Shown: piece after piece, positions 32,750 to 41,446 of the stretch
How positions within the stretch are numbered: the first letter of the stretch is position 1
Layout of the letters: each line of letters begins with the position of its first letter
Origin: CBDCRK01 sp965220955
GTDB taxonomy: Bacteria; Desulfobacterota; Binatia; Bin18; CBDCRK01
Assembly (NCBI GenBank): GCA_965220955.1
Contig: CBDCRK010000037.1
Location: forward strand, 568,489-632,488
Direction: 5' to 3'
DNA length: 64,000 nucleotides
The notes under the pieces: model-generated
Seen by the model: only the letters and a program-made list of their open reading frames with translations
Databases searched by the model: none
What the model was told of the DNA's origin: nothing
Position numbers and translations under genes: made by a program

Positions 32750-34200
32750 TGCCCACACCAGCAGGTCTTGGCTTTGGCGCGCTTGTCCTTCTCACCATCT
32801 ACCTCTCAGGCAATCTCTTAATTGGTTACTGTGCCTATCGTTCTGCAGACACCTGGAAAGCCAGGGACTATTTCCTCGGAGGTAAAACCACCGGGGCTCT
32901 GGTGCTTTTCTTTGCCATGCTTGCCACCAAGTTTAGCGGCAACACCTTCTTTGGTCTGCCCGGCCAAGCCCATCGTGTGGGGCTGATGGCAATTATCTTT
33001 ATCCCTTTTACCCTTGCCATTACTCTGGGCCTTCTCTCCTATGCTCCCCGCCTATACGTCCTGGCTAAAAAAATGACTATCTTACCCCAGCAGATTTTTA
33101 TGCCGATCGCTTTAACAGCCGGCTACTGCGCTTATGGGTAGCCGTCCTTCTGATTCTTACCGCGATTCCTTACCTCATGATTCAGGCGACTGCCATGGGG
33201 CATGCCTTTGTGGGCTTTACCGGGGGACGCTACACTTTTGCCACTGGGGTCATTTACATCTTTACGGTTATGCTTGCCTATGTGCTCTTAAGCGGCTGGC
33301 GGGGAGTAGTATGGGCTGAAGTCCTACAGGGAACCTTGCTGTTGGCGGCAATTGTTGTAGCCGCGGTGGTACTGGTACAAGCAGAAGGGGGTCTTGCAAC
33401 GGTGGTGCGCCATGCAAGGATACTAGCCCCAGCAAAGGTGGCGGTGCCAGCTTCCGTGGAGGTTCTTACCCGTTCGTATCTTCTCTTTGCCCTGGTCTTT
33501 GGCATCGGCGGGGCAATGTATCCCCAGATTATCCAGAGCGTGTATGCGGCCAGAAGCGAGCAAGCCCTCGTCGCAGTCTGGTCATGATGGTACCAAACTA
33601 TTTCCTTATTATGCTCTGTGTAGTCCTGATTGGCTTGGTGGGGGTTGTTCGCCTGGGCAACCTGGGGACCATCGAGGCGGATCAGGTGCTTGCTCTTCTT
33701 CTGGGACAGCGGGCCAGCACCTCCTACTGGATCACCATACTGGTCTTTCTGGGTGCAGCCGCAGCCATCATGTCCACAGCAGCCGGAGTACTTCTTACCC
33801 TTTCCTCCATAATCACACATGACCTCTATGGTCAATTTGTACGACCGCAAGCAAGCGAGAACGAGATAGCAAAAGCCGCCAGGGTGTTTACCATACTCAT
33901 CCTAACAGTGGTCACCGCTCTATCCTTGCAACCAGTGACAACACTCTGGCGGCTTACGGTTGTTAAATTTGGGTTTCTTATGCAGCTCTATCTGCCGCTG
34001 GTACATTAAGTGTAGGGGTAATGATGTTGGCAGGCTGGAAACACCTATGGGTTATTGATGCAGGTCTGTTTGGTTTCTTGGTAAACGGTCTAGTCTGTGT
34101 CAGTACCGGCCTGCTTTTCCAGCCGAGCGCGGCTGAAAAAAAGAGGGTACAGGATCGCTTCTTTACCCTTTTTGATCAGGGACTGCACCAGCGGCCGTAG
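32749..34200 (+). pseudogene. Sodium:solute symporter (SSS family), disabled by frameshifts and a deletion
   Basis: The homology runs across three frames. The first part (from ATG 32749: ADTWKARDYFLGGKTTGALV and so on) ends at 33141. Near 33096 a -1 shift in a TTTTT run restores YADRFNSRLLRLWV. A second -1 shift near 33568 restores RRSLVMMVPNYFL. After GFLMQL at about 33990 several codons are missing before SAAGTLSVGVMM, and the frame ends at TAG 34200. At least three independent lesions mean either a decaying gene or poor assembly here. Intact family members import organic solutes with sodium. Confidence 0.75.
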
Positions 34201-34292
34201 GCATCAAGCAGGCCTCTACTCCTTTGTCTTGGCAAACAATTTTACAAACAATCACCCGTCGTCCGAAGAACTAAGCGTAGCGTTGGTCCTCT

Positions 34293-34649
34293 TTACCACC
34301 TTCGCTCTCTGCCGCCGCCGCCACCACCACCACCACGGCGGTATCCCCCGCCACCGCCACCACTACGGAAGCCCCCCCCTCCCCTTTCGCCAGAGCGTTC
34401 GGTCTGGGGCCGTGCCTCATTAACCTTAAGCGCCCGCCCCTTAAGATCATATCCATCGAAGCGTTGGACGGCAGACTGCGCCTCTTCGTCGGAGGACATT
34501 TCCACAAAGCCAAAGCCTCGCGACTGTCCAGAGAATCTGTCGGTAATAACGTTCGCAGATGCGACAGAACCTACCTGGGCAAAGAGTTCTTCGAGATCAG
34601 CCTGCGTTACACTGTAAGAGAGATTGCCAACATACAGCTTCGTTGCCAT
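34293..34649 (-). CDS. RRM-domain glycine-rich RNA-binding protein
   Basis: This 118-residue protein has one RNA-recognition motif: RNP2 KLYVGN (4-9), RNP1 RGFGFVEM (44-51), and a Gly-rich tail with arginines (RSGERGGGGFRSGGGGGGYR and so on). These bacterial cold-inducible Rbp-type proteins bind single-stranded RNA. ATG 34649 follows AGAGGAGGT. A promoter at 34762-34790 and a terminator-like hairpin at 34671-34710 lie in its leader, so expression is probably controlled after initiation. Confidence 0.92.
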   Translation of the reverse strand: MATKLYVGNLSYSVTQADLEELFAQVGSVASANVITDRFSGQSRGFGFVEMSSDEEAQSAVQRFDGYDLKGRALKVNEARPQTERSGERGGGGFRSGGGGGGYRRGGGGGGGGRERRW

Positions 34650-34670
34650 TGCTACCTCCTCTGGGTGCAT

Positions 34671-34710
34671 AAAAAAGGCCCTGAAACTCTGAGCGGCTCG
34701 AAGGGGCCTT
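34671..34710 (-). terminator. Intrinsic terminator or attenuator in the RRM gene leader
   Basis: On the minus strand AAGGCCC pairs with GGGCCTT and is followed directly by a T run (34676-34671). It ends only 22 bases before the RRM start codon, with the ribosome site between them. It therefore cannot just end the upstream LLM gene, unless RRM transcription also reads through it. Confidence 0.55.
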
Positions 34711-34761
34711 GGACTCTCGAAGCTGCTCGGCAACTAAAGGGGCAAAACCAGTAGAGCCCTT

Positions 34762-34790
34762 CTTATAACCCATACTGGTTCCCTTGACAA
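34762..34790 (-). promoter_or_regulatory. Sigma-70-like promoter for the RRM gene
   Basis: On the minus strand TTGTCA (34790-34785) and TATAAG (34767-34762) are separated by 17 bases. A start near 34755 would give a leader of about 105 bases that contains the terminator-like hairpin. It lies 27 bases after the stop of the LLM gene. Confidence 0.5.
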
Positions 34791-34816
34791 GAGGCAAGAC
34801 CTCACCTTAGGTACTC

Positions 34817-35719
34817 TTAGCTTATCCTGGCTAGGCTTTTTTCTACCAGCCGCTCTAGGGTTTCCTCTGCTTCCCCGGATTTATAGAAGTGGGGCTCACC
34901 AAAAGCCAAGGGGCCCTCTGCCCTGCCCAAATTCAATATGATACGCTGGGCCCCAGCATCCTCATACCGCTTAAGCAGGTCCGCACAGGGACTTTCTTCG
35001 GTTACACCCAGAAAAATAGAGATGTCCAACCTGTTGGGGTCGCGGCCGGCCGCCTCGGTTAATTCCTTGAGCGTGCTCAGGTCTTTCCGCAACTCTTCTG
35101 GCGAAGAAGGCGCCGGGCACCAGCCATCAGCCCAGTTAGCCACCCGTTGTAAACTTTTCTCCCCATGGGCACCCAGAAGGACGGGCGGACAAGGCTTTTG
35201 TACCGGCTGGGGAATGCAGCGCACTGGCGGAAAATCAATGTCCTGACCATGGAACTCTGCCTCTTCTTTAGTCCAAAGCTCTCGCATGGCTTGCACACTT
35301 TCTCTAAGTCGTCTCCAGCGCCGGGGAAAATCCACACCCAAAATTTCGCTCTCGTCCCTGAGCCAACCTGCGCCAACCCCTAGAATGACTCGACCGTTGG
35401 AATAATGATCCAGGGTGGCAACTTCTTTAGCCAGGACAAGAGGGTTATGCTCCGGCACCAGGCAGATGCCAGTAGCCAGTTTGATTTTTTTGGTTACCGC
35501 GGCAGCATAAGCTAGGCCAATAAACGGATCCGGCATGTGGCCATAGTAATCCGGGATCTTGCCATCCTCAGAAAGAGGATAAGGGGTTTTATGGTGCACT
35601 GGAATAATCGGGTGTTCGGGTAACCAAAAGGACTCCAAACCAAGCTCTTCCGCCTTACGTGCCAGACTGGCCGAGTCTACGGTATAGGGTGTGGCAAACA
35701 TAAAAAGCCCAATCTTCAT
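34817..35719 (-). CDS. LLM class F420-dependent oxidoreductase
   Basis: This 300-residue luciferase-like barrel starts MKIGLFMFATPYTVDSASLA. It has LGLESFWLPEHP, KIKLATGICLVPEHNPL, GRVILGVGAGWLRDESEILG and SLQRVANWADGWCP, typical of the TIGR03619-like F420 group. ATG 35719 follows AGGAAGGAGG; an upstream in-frame ATG has no such site. It is the last gene of the 34.8-39.8 kb minus-strand operon. The substrate is unknown. Confidence 0.9.
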   Translation of the reverse strand: MKIGLFMFATPYTVDSASLARKAEELGLESFWLPEHPIIPVHHKTPYPLSEDGKIPDYYGHMPDPFIGLAYAAAVTKKIKLATGICLVPEHNPLVLAKEVATLDHYSNGRVILGVGAGWLRDESEILGVDFPRRWRRLRESVQAMRELWTKEEAEFHGQDIDFPPVRCIPQPVQKPCPPVLLGAHGEKSLQRVANWADGWCPAPSSPEELRKDLSTLKELTEAAGRDPNRLDISIFLGVTEESPCADLLKRYEDAGAQRIILNLGRAEGPLAFGEPHFYKSGEAEETLERLVEKSLARIS

Positions 35720-35841
35720 GGGAGTCCTCCTTCCTGAGTAGGGGTGAAGCATTCGTGGAGGTTTTCCCCACCGATCCTTGTGTAACTGCTGGACGAATGC
35801 TTTGCCCTTTCATGGTTCAATTAAGAAGAAAGATCAGACGC

Positions 35842-36813
35842 CTACCCGCCAAAGTAGTTGCACGGGTTGTCCACAGTCATGGTACGAATGGTGCCCTCTC
35901 CTACCCCGGCCCTGCTAAGCGCAGGCAGGATGTTTTTACAGATGTGGGCGTAGTTCCAGTTTGGGCTTTTCTCGATAAACTCTTGAAACCCTTTGCTCAG
36001 CCGACCTAGCCAGCAGTGCACCGCGTCGTGAGAGAGCATGACGCGGTCGTAGCCTACAGCCAGAAGGCCAATCAAGGAGGCCAGCCGCATTTTGTCTGAA
36101 GCAATGGTCTCAATGCCAAACCGGTCGAAACCCAGCCAGGCCCCGCGGTCGAGAATGTCAAAGTAATAACGCATATCTCCAACCCCACAGGCATGGCCAA
36201 TAAGTACTCGGTTAAAATCCACCCCTTCTGAAGCAAAGACGTCGAGGGTCTCCCGGCCAAAAGGACCTAGCTCGTTGTTATGGCAGAGAATAGGGGCGCC
36301 GGTGGCTTTGTGAGCACGGGCGGCAGCCTTCAGTGTCTTCTCTTCGTTGGCGGTGATGTGATCAACGTCATCAGTCATTCCCGGGATACCACCGGTAGCA
36401 GTTTTGATAATCCCAGCCTTAATGCCGGTGTTGCCAATGCCGTCAGTCAACTCACGTACATAAACCTCGGCAATGTCGTCCACAGGCAGTAGGCGGAAGT
36501 GGCTGGGAATACCCAGGGCGTCATTGTAAAGGCCGGTGGCAATAATGACTCGCACGCCCGATTTGTCCGCTACCTCGGCAGCAAACTCTGGATCTCTTCC
36601 CAGCTCCATGGGGCAGGGATCAACAAAACTGGAGACTCCCAGCGTTTTGATCTCTTTAAGTTTGTCTACGGCAGAGGCTACTTCACGCTTGCGGTCAAAG
36701 CTAGCATTATCAAACTCCCAGCCGGGCATGCCGGCCGTAAGATGTTCATGAATCAGCGTAAACCCGAGGTCTTTGGGTTCACAGGTACCTAGTACAGAGT
36801 TGATTGTTGTCAT
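35842..36813 (-). CDS. Phosphotriesterase-like metal hydrolase
   Basis: This 323-residue TIM-barrel protein has the PTE-family metal site: His22 and His24 in TLIHEH, Lys137 in IIKTATGG (the carboxylated lysine), His178 in ILCHNN, His207 in LIGHACG and Asp263 in LSHDA. Members hydrolyse lactones or phosphotriesters; in a catabolic operon a lactonase role is more likely. AAGGAGGAAAAAGC precedes the start. It lies 32 bases after the upstream hydrolase gene and 122 bases before the LLM gene. Confidence 0.92.
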   Translation of the reverse strand: MTTINSVLGTCEPKDLGFTLIHEHLTAGMPGWEFDNASFDRKREVASAVDKLKEIKTLGVSSFVDPCPMELGRDPEFAAEVADKSGVRVIIATGLYNDALGIPSHFRLLPVDDIAEVYVRELTDGIGNTGIKAGIIKTATGGIPGMTDDVDHITANEEKTLKAAARAHKATGAPILCHNNELGPFGRETLDVFASEGVDFNRVLIGHACGVGDMRYYFDILDRGAWLGFDRFGIETIASDKMRLASLIGLLAVGYDRVMLSHDAVHCWLGRLSKGFQEFIEKSPNWNYAHICKNILPALSRAGVGEGTIRTMTVDNPCNYFGG

Positions 36814-36845
36814 GCTTTTTCCTCCTTACCAGTATGTAGAGATTG

Positions 36846-37715
36846 TTATGGCAAAGACGACGCAAAAAGCTCTAAGCTGGCCTTCATTACTGTGTCGAAA
36901 CCCTGATCATAAGTCTCGTAATGTGAGACGCCAGGGAGAATAAGCAGCTGCTTGGGCTCACGTGCCTTTTCGTACAGGCTATAGCACTCTTCCACCCCTA
37001 CCAGGTAATCTAGCTCAGCACCAATAATCAACAAAGGCCGGGGGGAGATCTCATGTACAGTAGCCTCGGGTTTATAGTACATAATGTCCTCCGCAGTTTC
37101 TAACGGCAATTCACTCTTAAGCTGGGCCAGAGAGCCGCTGTAAAACTTCTCTTCTGCTGGTGTAGGAATCAGGATCTCATAGGCGTCCACATACTCAGAC
37201 TTACCGGTGAGCACCCGGCGTTTGCGGTCCTCCTCGATCCGCTTACGCAGGGCAAAATATTCCCACATGCGACGGCTGTTACGCAACCAACGATCTCCGT
37301 CGCCAAAGCCAATAACACTTACAACCGCTTTAGTCCGAGGATCAGCCGCGCCGGCAGAGATAACATTGGCCCCGCCATAGCTCACGCCAAAGAGCGCGAT
37401 TTTTTTCGCCTCCACTTCAGGCTGTAGGCTGAGAAAGGTAGTGGCATTGATAATGTCTTCATCCCTCTCTTGGGAGATCAGGCGCCACTTCGGCCCCTCA
37501 CTCTCGCCAAACCCGCGATAATCAAAGATAAAGGCAACATAGCCGTGCTGGTTAAACGCCCTAGCAAATTCGGGCAGAATCACCTTGCGGTTAGCCCTCA
37601 AACCATGACAGAACAGCACGGTAGCCCTTTTCTCTCCCGGCCGCAGGTCGTCCGGGAAATAAAGGGTGCCTACGAGTTTTATCCCCGCACTATAGAAAGT
37701 TACGTCTTTTTCCAT
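36846..37715 (-). CDS. Alpha/beta hydrolase (dienelactone hydrolase/esterase-like)
   Basis: This 289-residue protein has FCHGLRANRK near 35-44, FDYRGFGES at 64-72, nucleophile Ser112 in GVSYGGANVIS, and the histidine in LPGVSHYETYDQ. The acid lies around GAELDYLVG. It resembles bacterial acetyl-xylan-esterase-like or dienelactone-hydrolase-like esterases. A possible GGAGAAA site lies before ATG 37715. It lies in the middle of the minus-strand operon, between the CoA-transferase and phosphotriesterase-like genes. Confidence 0.9.
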   Translation of the reverse strand: MEKDVTFYSAGIKLVGTLYFPDDLRPGEKRATVLFCHGLRANRKVILPEFARAFNQHGYVAFIFDYRGFGESEGPKWRLISQERDEDIINATTFLSLQPEVEAKKIALFGVSYGGANVISAGAADPRTKAVVSVIGFGDGDRWLRNSRRMWEYFALRKRIEEDRKRRVLTGKSEYVDAYEILIPTPAEEKFYSGSLAQLKSELPLETAEDIMYYKPEATVHEISPRPLLIIGAELDYLVGVEECYSLYEKAREPKQLLILPGVSHYETYDQGFDTVMKASLELFASSLP

Positions 37716-37759
37716 AGGACGATTTCTCCTTTTGTAAGCTCTCAGCCCTCATTTAGGGC

Positions 37760-38980
37760 TTAGGCACTCACCTCAACCAATACTCCTTCCTCACGTAGAC
37801 GTTGAACCTCTGCTACTGAGCGTCCAAGATAGGTGGTAAGAATCTCCTGGTTATGCTCACCAAGAAGCGGTGCCACTAAGGGAAGGTCTTGGGGAAACCC
37901 CGAGAACTTGAGTGGCATTCCTGGCATGTCAAAGTCACCATGTAAAGGATCGTGCACTGTACGAATGGTGCCACGCTGACGATGATGAGGGTAGTGAACG
38001 GTTTCGGCAACTGAGAGTACCGGTGCCACAGGCACTTGATAGCTCTCCAGATGAGCTATGGCGCTGGTGGTATCAGGAAAGGTCTGAAGCCAATCCTCAA
38101 TCATCTTGACAATCTCATCGCGTCGCTCAAGCCGTTTGACATCGGTCTCATAGTCAGGATGTTTGGCTAGCTCCGGCCGATCGATTGCCTGACATAAGTC
38201 CTTCCAATGGTGCAGAAGAGCCATGATCACCAAATATCCCCCATTGCCCCGGAAAACACCCGCCGGACAGGCGTAGGTCATGTGCCGGCCGGCACGCGTA
38301 GGCTCGACCTTACCCTCACTACCACTATAGGTATGCACGTTGGCCTCATGATAGTGATAGTAAACGTCGAGAAGCGCAATATCTAGATGCTGCCCCTTAC
38401 CGGTACGGTCGCGATAGCGCAGGGCAGCCAGAATAGCCAGGGCCGCATGCACTCCGGTGCTCACATCCCCCATTCCCACCAGCGGGATATAGGGCGCATC
38501 GTTTGGGTCTCCCACCATTGACGTTACCCCGGAATAGGCCTGGGCAATGTAGTCATAGCCAGGCTTATCCGCCAGCGGCCCGCTTTGGCCCAGAGCGGAG
38601 ATCGAACAAAGAACAATGTCAGATTTAAGTTCCTGCAGTCGCTCATACCCCAGACCCATATTAGCTATTACCCCAGGCTTAAAATTCTCTACCACCACAT
38701 CCACCTGGGGGATGAGCTCTGTTACTAAGGCTAGCGCACGTGGGTCGCGAAGATTAAGGCATAGGCTTTTCTTGCCGCGGTTTTGCTGGGCAAAATAGAG
38801 GCTGCGGTTGTTGCGAAAGACAGAGATGCGTCGGACCATATCCCCACCGGGGGAGGGCTCAACCTTAATAACCTCGGCCCCCATCTCGGCCAGCATCCGG
38901 GTGCAGCTCGGACCAGCCAGAGCCCGGGTGAGATCCAGTACCCGCAGGTCACTGAGAACGTGTTCCTTTCCTTGGGACAT
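37760..38980 (-). CDS. CaiB/BaiF family CoA-transferase
   Basis: This 406-residue class III CoA-transferase has the N-terminal VLDLTRALAGPSCTRMLAEM and VIKVEPSPGGD, then LCSISALGQSGP. The catalytic aspartate is in GMGDVSTGVHAALAIL, and the TGKGQHLDIALLD segment follows. It transfers CoA between carboxylates through an aspartyl-CoA thioester intermediate. It lies 44 bases upstream of the hydrolase and 83 bases after the SDR gene, in the same operon. The pair of acids is unknown. Confidence 0.93.
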   Translation of the reverse strand: MSQGKEHVLSDLRVLDLTRALAGPSCTRMLAEMGAEVIKVEPSPGGDMVRRISVFRNNRSLYFAQQNRGKKSLCLNLRDPRALALVTELIPQVDVVVENFKPGVIANMGLGYERLQELKSDIVLCSISALGQSGPLADKPGYDYIAQAYSGVTSMVGDPNDAPYIPLVGMGDVSTGVHAALAILAALRYRDRTGKGQHLDIALLDVYYHYHEANVHTYSGSEGKVEPTRAGRHMTYACPAGVFRGNGGYLVIMALLHHWKDLCQAIDRPELAKHPDYETDVKRLERRDEIVKMIEDWLQTFPDTTSAIAHLESYQVPVAPVLSVAETVHYPHHRQRGTIRTVHDPLHGDFDMPGMPLKFSGFPQDLPLVAPLLGEHNQEILTTYLGRSVAEVQRLREEGVLVEVSA

Positions 38981-38992
38981 ATTGTGCTCCTC

Positions 38993-39060
38993 GATTCATT
39001 GATTCAATCATTCATGGATTCATTGGCCCATTGACTCAACCCCTCAATGACTCAATCATT
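38993..39060. repeat. Degenerate ATTCAATGA-type repeats
   Basis: The gap between the SDR and CaiB genes is made of imperfect copies of GATTCATTGATTCAA and its reverse complement. The block is low-complexity and contains several overlapping inverted repeats. It has no coding potential. Confidence 0.5.
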
Positions 39061-39063
39061 CCA

Positions 39064-39843
39064 TCAATCCCACATCAGCCCGCCATCAACGTTGAAGGAC
39101 TGGCCGGTGATATTATCGGCCTCGGCCGAGGCCAGGAACGCCGCCATGTTAGCAATGTCATCACCCGTGTTTGAGCGCCTGAGCGGAATCGAGGCGTCCA
39201 TACGGGCAACGGCGTCGGCCTCGCTGATCCCCTCGCGTTCGGTGAGCTGCTTCATGATGCGATCATACATGCTGGTACGCGTAGCCCCAGGGCAGATGGC
39301 ATTGACGTTAATATTGTACCTAGCCAGCTGGGAAGCCCCAATTCGGGTCATGGCAATCACCGCCCCCTTGGAACCAGCATAAGAAATGTTTGAAGTACCG
39401 CGAAACCCCTTACCGGCAATGGAGGCAGTGTTGATAATTTTGCCCTGGTTGCGCTTGATCATCTCCCTGGCCACCGCCTGCATGCAAAAGAATACTCCCT
39501 TGGCATTGACTGAGTGTATCCAATCCCAGTCTTCCTCAGTGACGTCGAAGAAGCCTAGGCTCTTGGTGACGCCGGCATTGTTCATCAGGATGTCGATTTG
39601 ACCAAAGGTCTCGACCGTCTTGGCCACCATAGCGTTGATGTCGGCAACCTTGCCCATGTCGGTCTGGACAAACAGTCCCCGGCGGTCATGGGCGTTCACT
39701 TCGGCCGCAGTTTGGTTGCCGCTTGCAGCATCAATCTCTGCCAGCACAACATGTGCTCCTTCCCTGGCAAAGCGTAGGGCGATGGCCTTGCCCATGCCCA
39801 CTCCCGCTCCGGTCACAATGGCAATCTTGTCCTTAAGTAGCAT
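39064..39843 (-). CDS. SDR family oxidoreductase
   Basis: This 259-residue classical SDR has TGAGVGMG at 11-18, NNAG at 88-91, Ser141, Tyr155 and Lys159 (YAGSK), and ends NITGQSFNVDGG. Asp38 after the second strand (LAEIDAA) suggests NAD use. AAAGGAGGGAAGG precedes the start. As the first gene of the minus-strand operon it may carry the operon promoter in the 382-bp gap upstream. Confidence 0.92.
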   Translation of the reverse strand: MLLKDKIAIVTGAGVGMGKAIALRFAREGAHVVLAEIDAASGNQTAAEVNAHDRRGLFVQTDMGKVADINAMVAKTVETFGQIDILMNNAGVTKSLGFFDVTEEDWDWIHSVNAKGVFFCMQAVAREMIKRNQGKIINTASIAGKGFRGTSNISYAGSKGAVIAMTRIGASQLARYNINVNAICPGATRTSMYDRIMKQLTEREGISEADAVARMDASIPLRRSNTGDDIANMAAFLASAEADNITGQSFNVDGGLMWD

Positions 39844-39891
39844 AGCCTTCCCTCCTTTTAGGCTTGGTTGGTAAAATTTCTGGTTCCGTTT

Positions 39892-39997
39892 CCTTCTCCC
39901 TCTCCCTACCAGGGAGAGAGTTGGGGTGAGGGTTCTGCTGGTCCCAGCCCTGTTTTTATCCCCCTCACCTTAGTCCTCTCCCCTCAGGGGAGAGGAG
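39892..39997. repeat. CCCTCTCCC hairpin pair in a 382-bp gap
   Basis: Two blocks, CCCTCTCCCTACCAGGGAGA (from 39898) and CCTCTCCCCTCAGGGGAGAG (near 39975), each fold on themselves. They are also inverted with respect to each other (GGGTGAGGG against CCCCTCACC). The type is shared with 7888-7923. Close by, CCTTAAGTTAAGACC at about 40024 resembles the CCTTAAGTTGGGACC end at 8029. The rest of the gap up to 40225 has no gene. Confidence 0.65.
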
Positions 39998-40225
39998 AAT
40001 CGGACAAAAGGTTGGGTCAAAGGCCTTAAGTTAAGACCGGTGGCCGTATCCCTGCTTCTGAGGCTGCTCAGCGAGCAGCAAGTGTACTCTTCACGGGCCT
40101 ATACCATAAACCCGGTCTGCGTACCACACGGCAAAAATTCGACCCATAATGGCTCACAATACATGAATTCTCGACTTTCCTGTTCAAGACGGATAGGATA
40201 AGGCAAAGGAAAGAAGGAGGATGCT

Positions 40226-41437
40226 ATGCCAGGAGGCGCCCTAGAGGGTTTTCACATTGTTGAGTGCGGGCAGATGGTCTCGGCTGCCTATGCAACCAAG
40301 CTTATGGCTGATATGGGAGCGGAGGTGATCAAGATCGAAGACCCTGCCGGAGGAGACATGGCCCGTCAGAGAGGCCCCTTCCCCGGAAGAATGCCGCATC
40401 CGGAAAAAAGTGGGTTGTTCCTCTATCTCAATACCAACAAGCGCGGGATTACTCTAAATCTAGAGGACGGCCGTGGGCAAGAGATTTTTCAGCGTCTTGT
40501 CACGCAGGCCGACCTCCTTGTTCATAACTACTCTCCGGCCCCTATGCCTGCCCTCGGATTGGACTATGAAAAGTTAGCCCGTCTCAACTCCGGCTTGGTC
40601 ATGACTTCTATTACTCCCTTTGGTCTAAGCGGTCCCCACAAGGATTACCAAGCGTACGATCTGAACCTATGGAATGCCGGCGGGCTATGCTACTTGAATG
40701 GTGGTGGACCAGGCAGTGAAGATCTTCCACCACTCAAGCCCTTCGGCCAGCAGGCTGGGTTCCAGGCAGGAGCACATGCGGCAGTAGCATCCCTTAGCGC
40801 CCTATTTGCCCGTTTTTCTAACGGACTAGGACAGCACATCGACTTTTCTGTTCAGGAATGCCTTATGGGCATCTCGGAATTTGCAGGCATTATGCCTGCC
40901 TATGCTGACCAAGTGGTTGTTCGCTTCACGGGCAATAAGGCGATTCGACCCCTCGATATTATGGAGTGTAAAGATGGCTGGATTTACCTCTGCTGCGTAG
41001 AAGAACACCAATGGCAAAAGTTTATGGAGATCATGGGTAGCCCGGAGTGGGCGGCCGAGCCAATTTTTGCCACTCGCTTAGACCGAGCCGAGAACTGGGA
41101 TGCCCTGCAGCTGTTCCTAGAACCCTGGGTGAAAGAACAAAGCGTACAGGAATTATACCACCAGGCTCAGGCCCGCCGTATCCCTTTTGCCCCGGTCTCC
41201 ACCATGGGTGATCTGCTGGATTCGGAACACTTGCGGGTACGCGGATTCTTTGCCGAGATTACTCATCCTGAAGCCGGGACGTTTACTTATCCTGGCGCTC
41301 CCTACAGGTTCTCTTCCACCCCCTGGACAATCCGTCGTCCCGCCCCCTGTCTAGGCCAGCATAACTCCGAGGTCTATGGTGAGCTGGGGATGAGCCAAAA
41401 AGAAATGGAACAACTCAAACAAGAAGGAACTATTTAA
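40226..41437 (+). CDS. CaiB/BaiF CoA-transferase subunit, catalytic Asp apparently lost
   Basis: This 403-residue class III CoA-transferase has TKLMADMGAEVIKIEDPAGG, ARQRGPFPGRM and LVMTSITPFGLSGP. Where active enzymes have an aspartate (GD..TG.HA), this one reads QQAGFQAGAHAAVASL, so the catalytic residue appears to be glycine. It is followed nine bases later by a second CaiB/BaiF gene with the aspartate, which suggests a heteromer in which this subunit is structural. AAGGAGGATGCT precedes its ATG. It is a paralogue of the gene at 59746. Confidence 0.88.
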   Translation: MPGGALEGFHIVECGQMVSAAYATKLMADMGAEVIKIEDPAGGDMARQRGPFPGRMPHPEKSGLFLYLNTNKRGITLNLEDGRGQEIFQRLVTQADLLVHNYSPAPMPALGLDYEKLARLNSGLVMTSITPFGLSGPHKDYQAYDLNLWNAGGLCYLNGGGPGSEDLPPLKPFGQQAGFQAGAHAAVASLSALFARFSNGLGQHIDFSVQECLMGISEFAGIMPAYADQVVVRFTGNKAIRPLDIMECKDGWIYLCCVEEHQWQKFMEIMGSPEWAAEPIFATRLDRAENWDALQLFLEPWVKEQSVQELYHQAQARRIPFAPVSTMGDLLDSEHLRVRGFFAEITHPEAGTFTYPGAPYRFSSTPWTIRRPAPCLGQHNSEVYGELGMSQKEMEQLKQEGTI

Positions 41438-41446
41438 GGAGGACTA

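Noticed and set aside
38993..39060. Short direct repeats as a CRISPR array
   Set aside because: The copies are degenerate, overlap each other and have no regular spacers.
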